From: Cryptomeria japonica
Lineage: Eukaryota > Streptophyta > Pinopsida > Cupressales > Cupressaceae
Length of the DNA: 64,000 nucleotides
Assembly (NCBI RefSeq): GCF_030272615.1
Contig: NC_081405.1
Location: 22,769,772-22,833,771, forward strand
Direction of reading: 5' to 3'
Below, one piece after another: positions 12,884 through 23,949 of this stretch. Under the pieces are notes generated by a model. That model did no database searches. It saw only the letters and a program-made list of their open reading frames with translations, and was not told the DNA's origin. Position numbers and translations under genes: made by a program. Numbering within the stretch: position 1 is the stretch's first letter; each line of letters starts with the position of its first letter.

Positions 12884-13786
12884 TGATGCAGGAGCACTGG
12901 TGTAGTTCTTACTGGTTGAGCAATTAGAAGTGGAATTGCTTGGAGATTGTGGCATTTCTTCATCTTTGAGAGTTTACCATTGTGGATTTGGATTTATTCC
13001 CTTGAGTTCGTTGTCTTTATCGTGTTCGAGATTCATGGCATTTGGATTTGATTCCGGTGAGATATTGATTCCAGTATTGGCTTGGTTGATATGTTCTTAC
13101 CAATCAGCCTTGCAATGTGTTGAGTGAAGTTGGATCGGGTTGCGGTTAATTTCTGTGACTTGCGGATTGTTGATTTATGTTTCTTGTACCTTATCCAATG
13201 TTCCCAGAAGACCACATGATGTTTTATGCATTTTGGAGATGTTCTTAGTGATTTGAACCGCCATGTTACCATTAGCACATTTTATGAACGGGTTGGTCTT
13301 TGGGTCGACTTGATCAAGTTATTATTATTTGCGGACGGTATAAATAGAAGTTTTCCGAATCATTTGGGAGGAGAGAAGACAGAAGATAGAAGAAAGAAGT
13401 TTGAGATTGAGTGAAGATGTAGAACTGGCGAGATTCTGGTCTGGTAGAGCTAAAGCTAGAAGGGTTGAGGTCCGGATTAGGGTTGAACCAACAAACTGTT
13501 TCCAGAGGCCGATTTGATGTGTAGATGATTTGTGGATCCTTTATTTGTGTTGTAAGCATTGTTTTTATCCTGGACTATGATCCAGCATGTGGCATATGTA
13601 ATTTTTCAAATTGTTATAAGATTTGTTCATACTGTTTACTGGTTATGTATAATGTGATGTTACCAGTTGTTATTTCTGCTTTATCTGGTGTTGTGTTACC
13701 GGCTACCAGTATATCTTGCATGGTGTTTTTGTTAGGGTGCAAGGATGGGATGTCCTTCATTGGATCTCCCTACTTTGACTGTATCA
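12884..13786 (+). mobile_element. LTR-B
   Basis: This 903-bp LTR starts TGATGCAGGAGCAC and ends TGTATCA. A TATA box (TATAAATAG) lies at 13339-13347. It is uninterrupted and serves as the reference showing that LTR-A has been split. It is flanked on both sides by the same type of short internal region, as in a tandem LTR array. Confidence 0.9.
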
Positions 13787-14146
13787 AATGGTATCAGAGT
13801 TGGTTTATGAACCTGTTGTTGGAGAAAGACCCGATTATGCATCGGTTGGTTGGAGAGGAAGTTGAGGCAACTTGTGGACTTGTTCAGATCGTCGAACGTG
13901 AGGCAGAGCAAGGCTTGCAAGTAGACCGCCGATCCTAGAGCTTGAGCTTGAGGTAGTTAGTGGGTGGAGACTTGAACAGATCGTCGATTGAGTCCGGTTG
14001 CAGGTTGGACTGGTAGATCGCCGAAGAGAGGCAACCAAAAGTTGTAGTTAGATCGTCGAATCCCTGAGGCAGTTGCAAGTACCTACTGACAGATCGTCGA
14101 ACTGAATCAAGTGATGGGACTCACTTTTCAATTAACCCAGAGAGTT
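13787..14146 (+). mobile_element. Short internal region 2 with primer-binding site
   Basis: The primer-binding site TGGTATCAGAGT is at 13789-13800. The remaining 350 bp or so align with internal region 1 and contain the same repeated GATCGTCGA words. No protein is encoded; the 137-codon frame at 13525-13938 crosses the LTR boundary and is spurious. Confidence 0.75.
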
Positions 14147-15035
14147 TGATGCAGGAGCACCGGTGTAGTTCTTACCGGTTGAGCAGTTAGCAGTGGAATT
14201 GCTTGGAGATTGTGGCATTTCTTCATCTTTGAGAGTTTAGCATTGTGGTTTTGGATTTATACACTTGAGTTCATTGTCTTTATCGTGTTCAAGATTCATG
14301 GCATTTGGATTTGATTCCGGTGAGATATTGATTCTAGTATTGGCCCAGTTGATATGTTCTTACCAGTTAGTCTTGCAGTGTGTTGAGCGAAGTTGGATCG
14401 AGTTGTGGTTGATTTATGTGACTTGTGGATCGTTGATTTATATTTCTTGTGCCTTGTTCGATGTTCCTGGAAGACCACGTGATGTTTTATGCATTTTGGA
14501 GATGTTCTTAGTGATTTGAGCCGACATGTTACCGTTAGCACGTTTTATGAACCGATTGGTCTTTGGGTCGTCTTGATCAAGTTATTATTATTTGCGGACG
14601 GTATAAATAGAAGTTTTGCGAATCATTTGGGAGGACAGAAGACAGAAGTTTGAGATCGAGCGAAGATATAGAACCGGTGAGATTCTGATCCAATAGAGCT
14701 GAAGCCGGAAGGGCTGAGGTCCAGACTAGGGTTGAACCGACAAACTATTTTCAGAGGCCGATTTGATGTGTAGATGATCTACGGATCCTTTATTTGTGTT
14801 GTAAGCATTGTTTGTATCTTGGATTGTGATCCAGCATGTGGCATATGTAATTCTTCAAACTGTTATAAGATTTGTTCATATTGTTTACCGGTTATGTATT
14901 TTGTGATGTTACTAGTTGTTCTTTTTGCTTTATTTGGTGTTGTGTTACCGGTTACCAATATATCTTGCATGGTGTTTGTGTTAGGTTGCAAGGATGGAAT
15001 GTCCTTCATTGGATCTCCCTGCCTTGACTACATCA
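14147..15035 (+). mobile_element. LTR-C
   Basis: This 889-bp LTR starts TGATGCAGGAGCACC and ends ACATCA, with a TATA box (TATAAATAG) at 14602-14610. No primer-binding site follows, so it is the right-hand end of the array. The next sequence is the second copy of the 112-bp flanking repeat. Confidence 0.88.
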
Positions 15036-15041
15036 ATGAAC

Positions 15042-15154
15042 ATCTGCAACAACCTCTAAGCCTACCTTCTGAACTTTTTCCTCTCCTACTACCTCAATAC
15101 TTAGATAAGTTGAAGATACTATAATACCTATCTAGATTATTATTTTGTCTATAC
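15042..15154 (+). repeat. Right copy of the 112-bp direct repeat
   Basis: Nearly identical to 9837-9948 (ATCTGCAACAACCTC to TTATTTTGTCTATAC), in the same orientation. It begins 6 bp after the end of LTR-C. Confidence 0.85.
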
Positions 15155-15159
15155 TTATA

Positions 15160-15375
15160 TATGCACACGCATGCATGCATGTGAATGTACATAAACACAC
15201 ATGTATATTGATAAGCTCACATGACAAATATGTTTGTACTCATGAATGAATGTATGTTTGCATGCATATATGTATGCATGCTTATATACATTTATATTTA
15301 CATACACACAAGTACACATACATATTTACATGCATACATGTATACATACAATCATTTATGCATTCATGTCCGCAC
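15160..15375. repeat. Irregular ATGC/ATAC-type microsatellite
   Basis: A mixture of CATG, CATA and ACAC tetranucleotide steps, such as GCATGCATGCATG and TACATGCATACATGTATAC, runs for about 200 bp. No gene. Confidence 0.65.
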
Positions 15376-15694
15376 ATAAATACTATTATTTAGATTAAAT
15401 TTAGATTGCAAATATGTCAAAATTACTCTTTTAATATTTAAAACCAATTATAAATTAATATCAATGATTTCAAATGTATCAACGAAAAAATGCTATGATT
15501 AAAACGGCAAGTTAACATCGAGGGTGATGGGTGATTTCATTAATGAGGACAGTCCCTTTAGAACTACAGATTTATTAGGTCTGACTCCTCGTTTTCATCA
15601 TTCGTGCTTTCTTCCTTTGTTATCTCTTCGCAAATTTAGTCACCTAGTTCGGTCCTGGGAAAGTTAAGCAAACCTTCGCTCTTGAAAATTATTA

Positions 15695-16407
15695 ATGTCT
15701 GGCTCTTCAAGGTATATCGTCAAGGCATTCCCTAACCCAGTTTCATGCTTTGGAGTAGATACTCCAATATCTTTGGCCAATCCCAACCACCTATCCACTT
15801 TCAAAGAGATTTCAGACCAGAGATTAAAGCGGCTCCTCTACAATACCGAGCCTTTGGTCATAGTGGCTAAGAAATGGTCCTAGGATGGGGACATCTGGAT
15901 AGAAACGAGTACTCCAAGGACAACACTCAAATTTCCTCTAGATTTGTGGCATCCTTGTTGGATGACAGTGCCCCTAAGAGAGAGGTTGGTTTAGATAGAA
16001 TTATGAAGTATGCTTTGCATGGAACTGGTATTCCGAGGCCTGGGGACCTAGAATCACTAAATGATCCAAAAGAAACTATCACTTTCTACTCCTTCATATT
16101 GGATCTCAAGGGCCCAGCCCTCATAAGACACAGGGCTATTATTGATGTGGCGCATAGATATCTAAAATGAAAGTTTTTATCAGACAATGTTGAAGACCCA
16201 GACAGGGAGGAAGAGTTCAAGGACTTTGCCATTTTAAATGGCTTTCTTATTCTTAAGGAAGAAAATGAGCCTCCCCGCTCAAGTGGAGAAGAACCAATAG
16301 GCCCACAAGGACGCAATGGAGGTGGTCGAGGTCATGATCGTTGGCATGGTCATGGTCGTGGTCGACGTTGCAGACAGAATATTCCTCACCCTGGGTCTCC
16401 TGCCTAA
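15695..16407 (+). pseudogene. Broken reading frame of unknown family with Arg/Gly-rich tail
   Basis: Three coding-like segments follow one another on the plus strand: 15695-15883, then a frameshift into 15874-16170, then an in-frame TGA and an open continuation to a TAA at 16405-16407. The total is about 235 codons. The middle has a globular, mixed-charge composition with few low-complexity runs. The last 25 or so residues are rich in Gly, Arg and His (GGGRGHDRWHGHGRGRR), as in an RNA-binding tail. No CCHC zinc knuckle, protease or polymerase motif is visible. A retroelement gag-like protein, an old viral nucleocapsid-like insertion or a retroposed host gene are all possible; I do not recognise it. 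Confidence 0.45.
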
Positions 16408-19400
16408 AGGTTGAATTTATTACAAGAAATGAAAGATGCGAATCTTGTTGCTATTTTGATTTTGAATTTTTTGTATAGTTTTTATGAAAATTTGTAAAAA
16501 CAATTTGATGATAATTTCTTGGCATGGAAGAAGATAGGTTGTTATCTGAAATGTTCTAGATGAACTCTCTCGAAATATTGTGGGAAGGAAAATAGCTCCC
16601 ATCAGGGATTAAGTCCTTATTTTGATCTTTTTATTTTCAAGGAAGGCCCTGAAGGGATGGCTAACTGTTAATCTCTATATATTTTGAAAATCTTTATTTC
16701 TTAATACTAATACCTCTGGGTCTCTCATTTATCAACCAAAGAAAACAAAAACATTACTCTCAATATTTAAAAGAGATTATATATTAACATCAATGAAATC
16801 AATATTGAGATTATAAATTAACATCAATGAAATCAATGAATATTGAGATATTAGCAATGGGCTATTGGAAAAAACAATCAATTTTAAAATCCATAAATGT
16901 TCCGTGGTCCATTATTGTGGTGGAGATGTATTTTATATTGTAGATGTGAATTACTTAATTGCAAGAAAGTTAGCAAAGAAACGGCATTCATTTAATTAAT
17001 TCATTTTTTTAATGATATATTGCTCCTTTTGGTTATGAAGTGTTTAATTAGTCCGAGTCACGATGCCAACATTGTTTAAGACAAGACTATTTTTCTGTAC
17101 TTAATCCCATTAGAATGTAACCAAAGTCAACATGTGAAGCCCTTTTCAGGGCTAATATAAATTTATCTTGTTGCAAGGATTTATATTTCACAAGTATTTG
17201 CTCTTCCATTTCAGTCATACATTTAATAGTTTTTAAATCATTTTCATACACTTTTCAAGAGGAGCAGATTTCTTGAAACCCTCTAAACTATTGTTAAAGA
17301 AAAGTGTCTTACCAAACATCTTGGTTTGGTATTTTGACAATGACTCAAATTTCATCCAATCCCAATCATGTAGCTTATACAAAAGGCAGTGATTAATTCC
17401 CTATCTTCGAAGAAAAATAATAGAATATAGACAAAGCGGGCATGCTACATATTTGAATGCATGTAATATTATGAGCTTAAGATTAGTCATGTAAAGGCAA
17501 CTGTCCCTGTGACTCAAAGCAAAAGTAAATTTTTTATTTAAAACAAAATTTTACAAGGATAACTGTATCAGTGAAACTTTATGAGGACCCTTGAAGGCAT
17601 TACTCATTAGAATTCCTCAAACAGCTGAAACTAATGCATCAAATTCTTATGTTTTGATTTGCGTTCATATCATTGGATTGATATGTCATACTGGTACAAC
17701 AAATACTGCCTTCACCAATTAGAGGCAGTCTTAATCACCTTAAATATGGATTTACAACATCCATGATACATGTAAAATATGGCCTAGATGTCAAACATTG
17801 TCAGTTGTCAGGAAAGTTTCAAATGTCATCCTCCGTCAACAAATTTGAAGATAAACTTAAAACCGAGTGCAATAGAAACATCACCGATAAAATACATGTA
17901 AATTGGAAGGTTTTGTACAAGTATATTTTCATTGGTTACTAAACAAGGCATCCTTTATGTGAGAAATTAATCATTTGGAAAGCTTAAGAATGTGCCATAC
18001 TCCATTAATCTTAACGTTGAATTATTCATGTACTATGTATGCATTCTGGCCTGGTGTTTTTTATCAGATTGTTCCCTTCGCCTCCTACTTATCTCAAAGA
18101 TGAAAGTCATTCCTCCAATCTGCAAGCAAATTTCACAAAAAAGGTCAATACAAGCCAGGATGAATTTGGTGCTATTTCTCATTAGTAATTTGTTTAAATT
18201 TTTGGGCACTGGTACTACAAAAACCAAGCTCCAAACTTACATAAAATAATAACAGTTACCCCAAATGAAGCTTCTAAGTTCTTTCAATTTTGGTCATTGA
18301 CAGCTTAATCGCTGAGACATGAGATTTCTCAATGCAAGGTATAGATTATTCAAAGCAATAGGTAACTTGTAAATCTCAGATATTCAAGATTGGGAGGACA
18401 ATTTTTCTCTATTTGGCATGAAAACGGATGAATAAAATTTACCAACACTGATCAATTCTAAGCATAAAGCTTTACCTAGATGGTGCAATGACATAGCATG
18501 TACAGATAAAAGATTGCCCCACAAATTACCGCTAACAGAATGATCTATGAGCTACAACCAGGTAATTGAGTAGCTGATCTATTGGCATGTGTGAATCATG
18601 TTGGGCTACGGTGAAGCCATTTGTAATGATGTCATATGTATGCACATCTTCCCATCAGCTAATAAGTACCAAGCCAAGCACCAGATAGGTACTATTTGAC
18701 TTGAGAGCTCCACAGATAAACATTAATTACCATTAACAAGCCATTAACATGAAGCAAAGAAGATCTACTCAGCTACTAATTTGTTTATCCGACATTTAAT
18801 GTTTGAAATTTTGGATTTGTTCTAGAGGCTAAACAAAATCAGAAATCCAGAATTTTTCAAAAAAATGGGTAAAATTTCTATAGGAATTGAAAACTTGAAA
18901 CCAAATCAGACAAATCTGGCAAGTATCCAGATCAAGACGGGTTTGAACCAGATCCATCCAAATCTGGTAACAATGCTTGCTAATAATTTTCAATTTTAGA
19001 ATATACAACTTAAGATAGAGTTGGAAGTGTTTAATCCCTGACTATAGTTTACGATATCTATAGCTGTATCTTTAATTCAATGCATCATTAAATCAATAAA
19101 GATGACTGTAGAAACCCAGCTGTGTATTCTTAGATTAGAGACAATAAAGCCAAAATTAGCAAGATGTAGAATTAGTCCCAATGAGTCTAAAATCAAAATG
19201 AAAAAATCTGAAGTAGATGCAAGGAGCCAAAGAAAACTCTTTGGCCTTTACGAGGCTACAACTAGAATCTCGAGCCATTGTTGGGCAGAAATTAGTTGCA
19301 AAATATATATAAAGGAAGAAAAGTTAAACCTTCCACCCAAGACGAGTATTGAAATTGATCTTATAGAATTTAATTTGCTTGAATTCTCCAATAAATACAA

Positions 19401-19983
19401 GTGAATTATACATAAGCAATAGTTCAGGAAACTAGGTTATCTGTTTTGGATAGTTTGCATGGGCACCGATACAGTGTCAGATATAGTTATAGCTATTTTT
19501 CAAGACCCCCAAATATGATTATGGCTAGATATGGAACTCATAAATAGAATACCGATACATATATGTCAAAAGACATGAGAACACATTTTCCTAATACAAA
19601 TTTAAGATGTAAAGAGGAGGCTTTCATTGCTAGAGAAATAATATAAATCTCTGTTACCATGTACAAAAATGTTCACAAATATATTTTATCAAGAAAGTCA
19701 TCTGCTACTGAGTTCTACACGAAACCTGGTTTTAATGGAAAAAAAAGACGTCAACCCTAAGTAAGTCTAAATCAAGGATGAGAAGCATAAGGCTGCTAGA
19801 CAGCAGCATTTGCATGGTGCAAATAGTGATGTTCATCAGTACAACAAAATAGTTAATGACATTAATGCTCTCGATGAAGAGTAATGTGATTATTTATGTT
19901 GATTTTAAATGTGCACATACACTAATCTAAACCATTTAAATTTGTCTTTAATGTTTAAAAGTTGGCATTGATTTAACATGTAT
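16408..19983. other. Intergenic DNA, nothing recognised
   Basis: No protein family, tRNA-like fold or transposon end was found in this 3.6-kb stretch. The longest frame (19102-19404, 100 codons, Lys/Glu/Ile-rich) has no recognisable motif and no obvious homologous repeat in the window. A duplicated phrase ATTAACATCAATGAAATCAAT occurs around 16785-16845. Confidence 0.45.
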
Positions 19984-20351
19984 TGTTGGTTGTGGAGCCT
20001 GATTTTGTAAATCTGGATAGTACATCATTAGATCACAGATCTGATAGTAGAAGTAATGTTGACTTTTCTTGCCCTAGAAGGTAACCCTCTTTTATGAGGG
20101 CATTGTATTACACCTGTGTATTTTACTATACATGTGGAGACTAGGATAGAGAGAAGAAGTTACAGTGGATGTGTTGTAGGTTGTATCCCCTCAATTTGCA
20201 GGATAAATAAAAGGAATGACTGGTTGTTAATCTGTGGATGTAATCCACATTGGGTGAATCACGTATATCTGTCTCCACGTGTTGTGTTATTTTCATATTT
20301 TTAAATTTACATTTATTTATTGTAAATTGCTCTATGATCCTATTACTAACT
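19984..20351 (+). mobile_element. Probable 5' LTR of a copia element
   Basis: The right edge is set by the primer-binding site TGGTATTAGAGCC at 20354-20366, directly followed by a copia gag start. The left edge, TGTTGGTTGTGG at about 19984, is a guess from the usual copia LTR start TGTTGG. No second copy of this LTR was found in the window, so the limits are approximate. Confidence 0.5.
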
Positions 20352-20427
20352 ACTGGTATTAGAGCCGTACATTTATTTGGCTACTTAACTCAAAAGGAGG
20401 GTTCTTGGTTGGAATAAAAGCAATAAT

Positions 20428-20583
20428 GGGAGATGGCAAGTTTTAGGTCGATAAGTTTAACAGCCAAAACTACCAACTATTGAAAATGCAAGTGGAGGAC
20501 TCTCTATAACAAAAGAATCTTTTCTTATCATTAGTAAAAAAACAGAGAAGCCTAAATATGACAGATGAAGAATGAGAGATTCT
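20428..20583 (+). pseudogene. Copia gag N-terminal remnant
   Basis: Starting from an ATG about 60 bp after the primer-binding site, the frame reads with stops but clearly as copia gag. It contains KFNSQNYQLLKMQVEDSL followed by QKNLFLSL, matching the family pattern KFNGxNFxLWKxxMxxxLxxxxL. It then stops abruptly at 20584, where the termini of another LTR element begin. The coding frame contains several stop codons. Confidence 0.75.
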
Positions 20584-20992
20584 TGTCATGACCCCTTCTT
20601 GCACCTAGCTCAGTATGAGTTTCCATTAGCCTATTCTTGGGTTCCCGCAGGCTAAATGGATGTGGTTAGAAGACTCAATGTCTCGAGGTGAGCTCTTGCC
20701 ATGATTTTCATAGTTTCCGGCAAACTTTCTATTTTTGGCATATTGCTATTTTTAGTAAGTGCTATTTTTAGCACAAGGTCTTGGCCTCTATTCCTCTTTC
20801 ATTAGTGCAGTGGTTTCCAATTTTGGACTTGGTGAGTTCTTATGTTTTCAAACAGATACTTTGTTTATTCACTAAGCCTTCGTTAAGTTTCTTGATGAAA
20901 TATACCCCATTGTGTCTCGCCTAGTAACATGGTGACTTGTGTTGGTGTTGGAAATAAGCCACACCCGGACCGACGATGGACTGGTCCAAGAG

Positions 20993-21064
20993 GGGCCAAT
21001 AGCTCAGTGGTAGAGCACTCCAGCAGCGTATGGAAGGTCCTAGGTTCGAGTCCTAGTTGGTCCA
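20993..21064 (+). tRNA. tRNA-like sequence, copy 1 (probable tRNA-derived pseudogene)
   Basis: A 72-bp cloverleaf can be drawn. The acceptor is GGGCCAA/TTGGTCC with one G-U pair, the D stem GCTC/GAGC is perfect, and the T arm CTAGG-TTCGAGT-CCTAG is perfect. The anticodon stem is irregular: only TCCA/TGGA pairs, leaving an 8-nt loop GCAGCGTA, so the anticodon is ambiguous. The A box (TAGCTCAGTGG) and B box (GGTTCGAGTCC) match pol III promoter consensus. The poor anticodon arm argues against a working tRNA. Confidence 0.6.
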
Positions 21065-21191
21065 TGTCTCAACATGGTATTTGAGCCAGGTCCAGGCTAG
21101 GAGCCCCAAGCACACGAGAGGTGTGGCTTAAGGGGGGGTGTTGGTGTTGGAAATAAGCCACACCCGGACCGACGATGGACTGGTCCAAGAG

Positions 21192-21263
21192 GGGCCAGTA
21201 GCTCAGTGGTAGAGCACTCCAGCAGCGTATGGAAGGTCCTAGGTTTGAGTCCTAGCAGGTCCA
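21192..21263 (+). tRNA. tRNA-like sequence, copy 2 (probable tRNA-derived pseudogene)
   Basis: Same structure as copy 1, 199 bp downstream. The T loop has TTTGAGT in place of TTCGAGT, and one acceptor pair is lost (GGGCCAG/CAGGTCC). It shares the same irregular anticodon arm. Confidence 0.55.
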
Positions 21264-21277
21264 TGTCTCAACAACTT

Positions 21278-22614
21278 GAAGTTGTTTTAAAAGACGGGCC
21301 AATTGGACATCCTAAGTTGACACCAAGGAATGGGGAAGTCAATATTTTATTAGGATTATTTTATGCTTCCAAAAAAGTGATGCCAAGGAGGAATAATGAA
21401 ATAAAATCAAACTAAAAATGTTTTATTTGAGAGCTTCAAAAAGGTTCGACCCTCTTTGGGTTATTTGCTTGAGCTTTGAAAAATACGATTTTGGAGGGAA
21501 AGAATTCAAATTGAAGAGTGGTTGCCCTAATCTCTCTTTCACTCTTTATATTCACATTTTGAGCTCTCATTTGCATATGCTTGCATTACAACTTAAGGTT
21601 ACGCTATTGGATTGCTTCCAGAGTTCATCTTTACTGTCTGGAGGATGAAAACCATCTGCTAGATAACTGGTTTCAGTGGCAAAGACCCACCCTAGCTGGT
21701 TGCTGCTCTAATTTCCAGATGTTTCCATAATTATATTCAGTTTTTTGATGTGGGTTAATGGATTTTGGTACCGCATCTCTTATTTTGATGCGTGGATTGT
21801 TTCGAAAAGATTAGATGCATTTTCAGAGTGCTGGAATGAAATTTCTAAGTTTTGAAGTGCACTTTCAGAGGTACTAATCATCATATTTCTATTCATATCT
21901 CCAAAAGTTGAATTGCAATCATTTTGGGTGTCTTTTTTCTGAGCATTGCTCATAGCTGGGCAACCAAGATTGACTACTTATTTGGCAAAATCAGTGAAGA
22001 AATGAATTTTGGAGGCTGATCGCCCTCCTTTGGGGTCCGTACCATTTCTCCAAGGCAAGTGGAACTTGTTGCAGGTCTGAAACTTGTGTTTTGTTGGTTC
22101 TGAATCTTCATTTTGGGGCATTTGAGGTTGCTGGTGTAATTTTCCTAAGGTTGGAGCAGATTTGATGTTGTTTGTTGACTTAGTGAACACTCTTACCATT
22201 TGCCCTTTGCTGTAGCAGACTTCTGAGATGCATTTTCTGAGTATTTTTGGGACTTGTTTATGATGATATTGATTGGTGTTAAGTCTGAAATTTCTTGGCA
22301 GACTTGTAGCTCCTTATATGACCTTTTTGTAGGTGATTTGAAGGTGTATCAGACCTAAGGCAGCTACTAGAATGCTATTATGAAGGTATTATATATTTAT
22401 ACCATCTTGTCAAGTATTTACTTGTTTGTGTTGCCAAGTTAAAAAAGAAGAAGAAGGGAAATCAGATTTAATGAACAATAGTGCCATTAGCTCTTATTTT
22501 TCAGTTTGGATGATGTTCATGTTGCTTTTCATATATATATGTTTGCTTTGAATGTTTGGGAAACAATCATATTGGAATATTGCTTGCAAATTCTTTATAT
22601 TGGCAAAACATTGC
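21278..22614. other. Interior of the gypsy LTR, no gene
   Basis: The short frames here (up to about 77 codons) are not recognisable proteins. I read this as non-coding LTR sequence. Confidence 0.4.
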
Positions 22615-22788
22615 ATCTTGTATGCAGCTTCTGGATTAGATTATGTGAGCAATTTTTTAACCATCAACATTTCGAATCACACTCCATGTTTCATCATCAG
22701 GATGCAAGAGAGCTTAAGGAGTGTGATTCGAAACGTTGATGGTTAAAAAATTGGTCACACAATCTAATCCAGAAGCTGCATACAAGAT
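22615..22788. repeat. Near-perfect 71-bp inverted repeat (hairpin)
   Basis: The left arm (22615-22685) and right arm (22718-22788) are reverse complements with 3 mismatches in 71, separated by a 32-bp loop. Transcription from either strand would give a long double-stranded stem. The short frames overlapping each arm are mirror images of one another and not genes. Confidence 0.9.
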
Positions 22789-22882
22789 TTGAATGGATTG
22801 TGGAAATCTTATAGCTTTAAAACATTGCATGCTAAACTTAACATCAACAAAGACAAAAACAAAATCACTGGTACTCATTACA

Positions 22883-23890
22883 GTGGTATCAGAGGACAAA
22901 TCATCCTGTCAGCTTGTGCTGAGCGATCATAGTCAGATTTTTAACTTCTATGAGTGAGAGGAAAAGAAGATACTTTCATAGAGAACAGAGGAAGAGCCAT
23001 TGGCAGCCCCCACAAGTTCCTAAGGGAGATATAATTTCTGGAATTTTAGGGATGCATCAAGAACCTCCCAAAGATAGTGAACAGAGAACATAGCTAGTAG
23101 AGGTAAAAAGAGAGCTCATTCTTTGAGCCCAAACACTTGGATGGGAATGAAGTTTGATATTATGTCTCAGTTGCTGGGAAAAATTGGACAATGCATGCAA
23201 AATAATATACACAATAATCAAAACACTTCACGGGGTAACCAAACACAAAATGCAAAGAGCAGTTCTACCAATCAGCAAAATAACAATCAAAGGCATCCTA
23301 TAGCAGCAGATTCAAACACTCCTAGTCCTCTCCAACCTACTTTCATTTAGTGAGGCACTATGGGTTGTTGATGAAACTCCTTTACCATTGGTAGATGAGT
23401 TAAGGCATCCCTACGCTGAATATGATACCCTTCCTTAGCCACTTAAGGGCAATCTAACCTTCAATGAATTCATGGATCAGAAGAAGACGTGGTGGAAGAG
23501 CATATTACAGAGGATCAGCAATTCAGAGGGACTTATGCTTTGGGTAAGGTCACACTAGATCATTTTAATGGTAGTGATTAACTGTTTAGCTAGACCTTGG
23601 GTGCATAAGTTAGATAACTATTTAGCTCTTAAACCTATGGCTGAAGATAAGGCAATTAAATTTGCCACTTTTCATTTAGACAGAGTTGCACACAAATGGT
23701 GGTATTATGGTTTTATTACCTCAGGTCACATGTCAATCACCACCTATGATGAGTTTAATTTGCGTTCATATCAAAAAAAATGTCAAAACTCTTTATATTT
23801 GGCAAAATCTTTCAAAAAAAATAATCAAGGGTTTACACTACAATTCATCAAGAAAATATCAAATATTTTGTAACTATTCATTCTCTTCCA
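22883..23890 (+). pseudogene. Gypsy primer-binding site and gag remnant
   Basis: After the primer-binding site at 22884, a gag-like frame starts near 22950 (MSERKRRYFHREQRK). It runs through several frameshifts to the best-preserved part at 23568-23873. That part has W...LDNYLALKPMAEDKAIKFA and RVAHKWWYYG, followed by a TYDEFNLR segment. This matches the Ty3/gypsy retrotransposon gag core (capsid region with the W...W and F..F spacing). There is no zinc knuckle, protease or polymerase after it, so the element is truncated near 23890. Confidence 0.75.
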
Positions 23891-23949
23891 ACTAATCCAG
23901 AAAAAATGAATTTTTAGGGCAAAAGAGAAAACATATGCACCTTTATTGC

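Larger units (their letters stand above)
20939..21277 (+). repeat. 199-bp tandem repeat carrying a tRNA-like sequence
   Basis: Unit 1 spans 20939-21137. Unit 2 starts at 21138 and matches for about 140 bp. Each has a 54-bp leader, a tRNA-like core, then ATGTCTCAACA. In unit 1, TAAGCCACACC in the leader and GGTGTGGCTTA near the end form a perfect 11-bp inverted repeat around the tRNA-like core. This is consistent with a tRNA-derived SINE-type repeat or a captured tRNA inside an LTR. Confidence 0.75.
20584..22882 (+). mobile_element. Long LTR of a gypsy element inserted in the copia gag
   Basis: The block begins TGTCATGACCCC precisely where copia gag similarity ends. It ends CTCATTACA, one base before the primer-binding site TGGTATCAGAGG (22884-22895). 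The two ends are imperfect inverted repeats (TGTCATGA / TGTAATGA). At about 2.3 kb it would be a long LTR. It contains a duplicated tRNA-like sequence (20939-21277) and a strong hairpin (22615-22788). The matching 3' LTR was not found. Confidence 0.6.

Noticed and set aside
13525..13938. 137-codon plus-strand frame
   Set aside because: Crosses the LTR-B/internal boundary. Related frames in the other LTR copies differ in length and carry stops.
19102..19404. 100-codon Lys/Glu-rich frame
   Set aside because: No recognisable family or supporting context; could not be distinguished from chance in AT-rich DNA.
20993..21263. Two functional tRNA genes
   Set aside because: The anticodon stem cannot form five pairs with a seven-base loop, and the anticodon is ambiguous. 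A tRNA-derived repeat is more likely.
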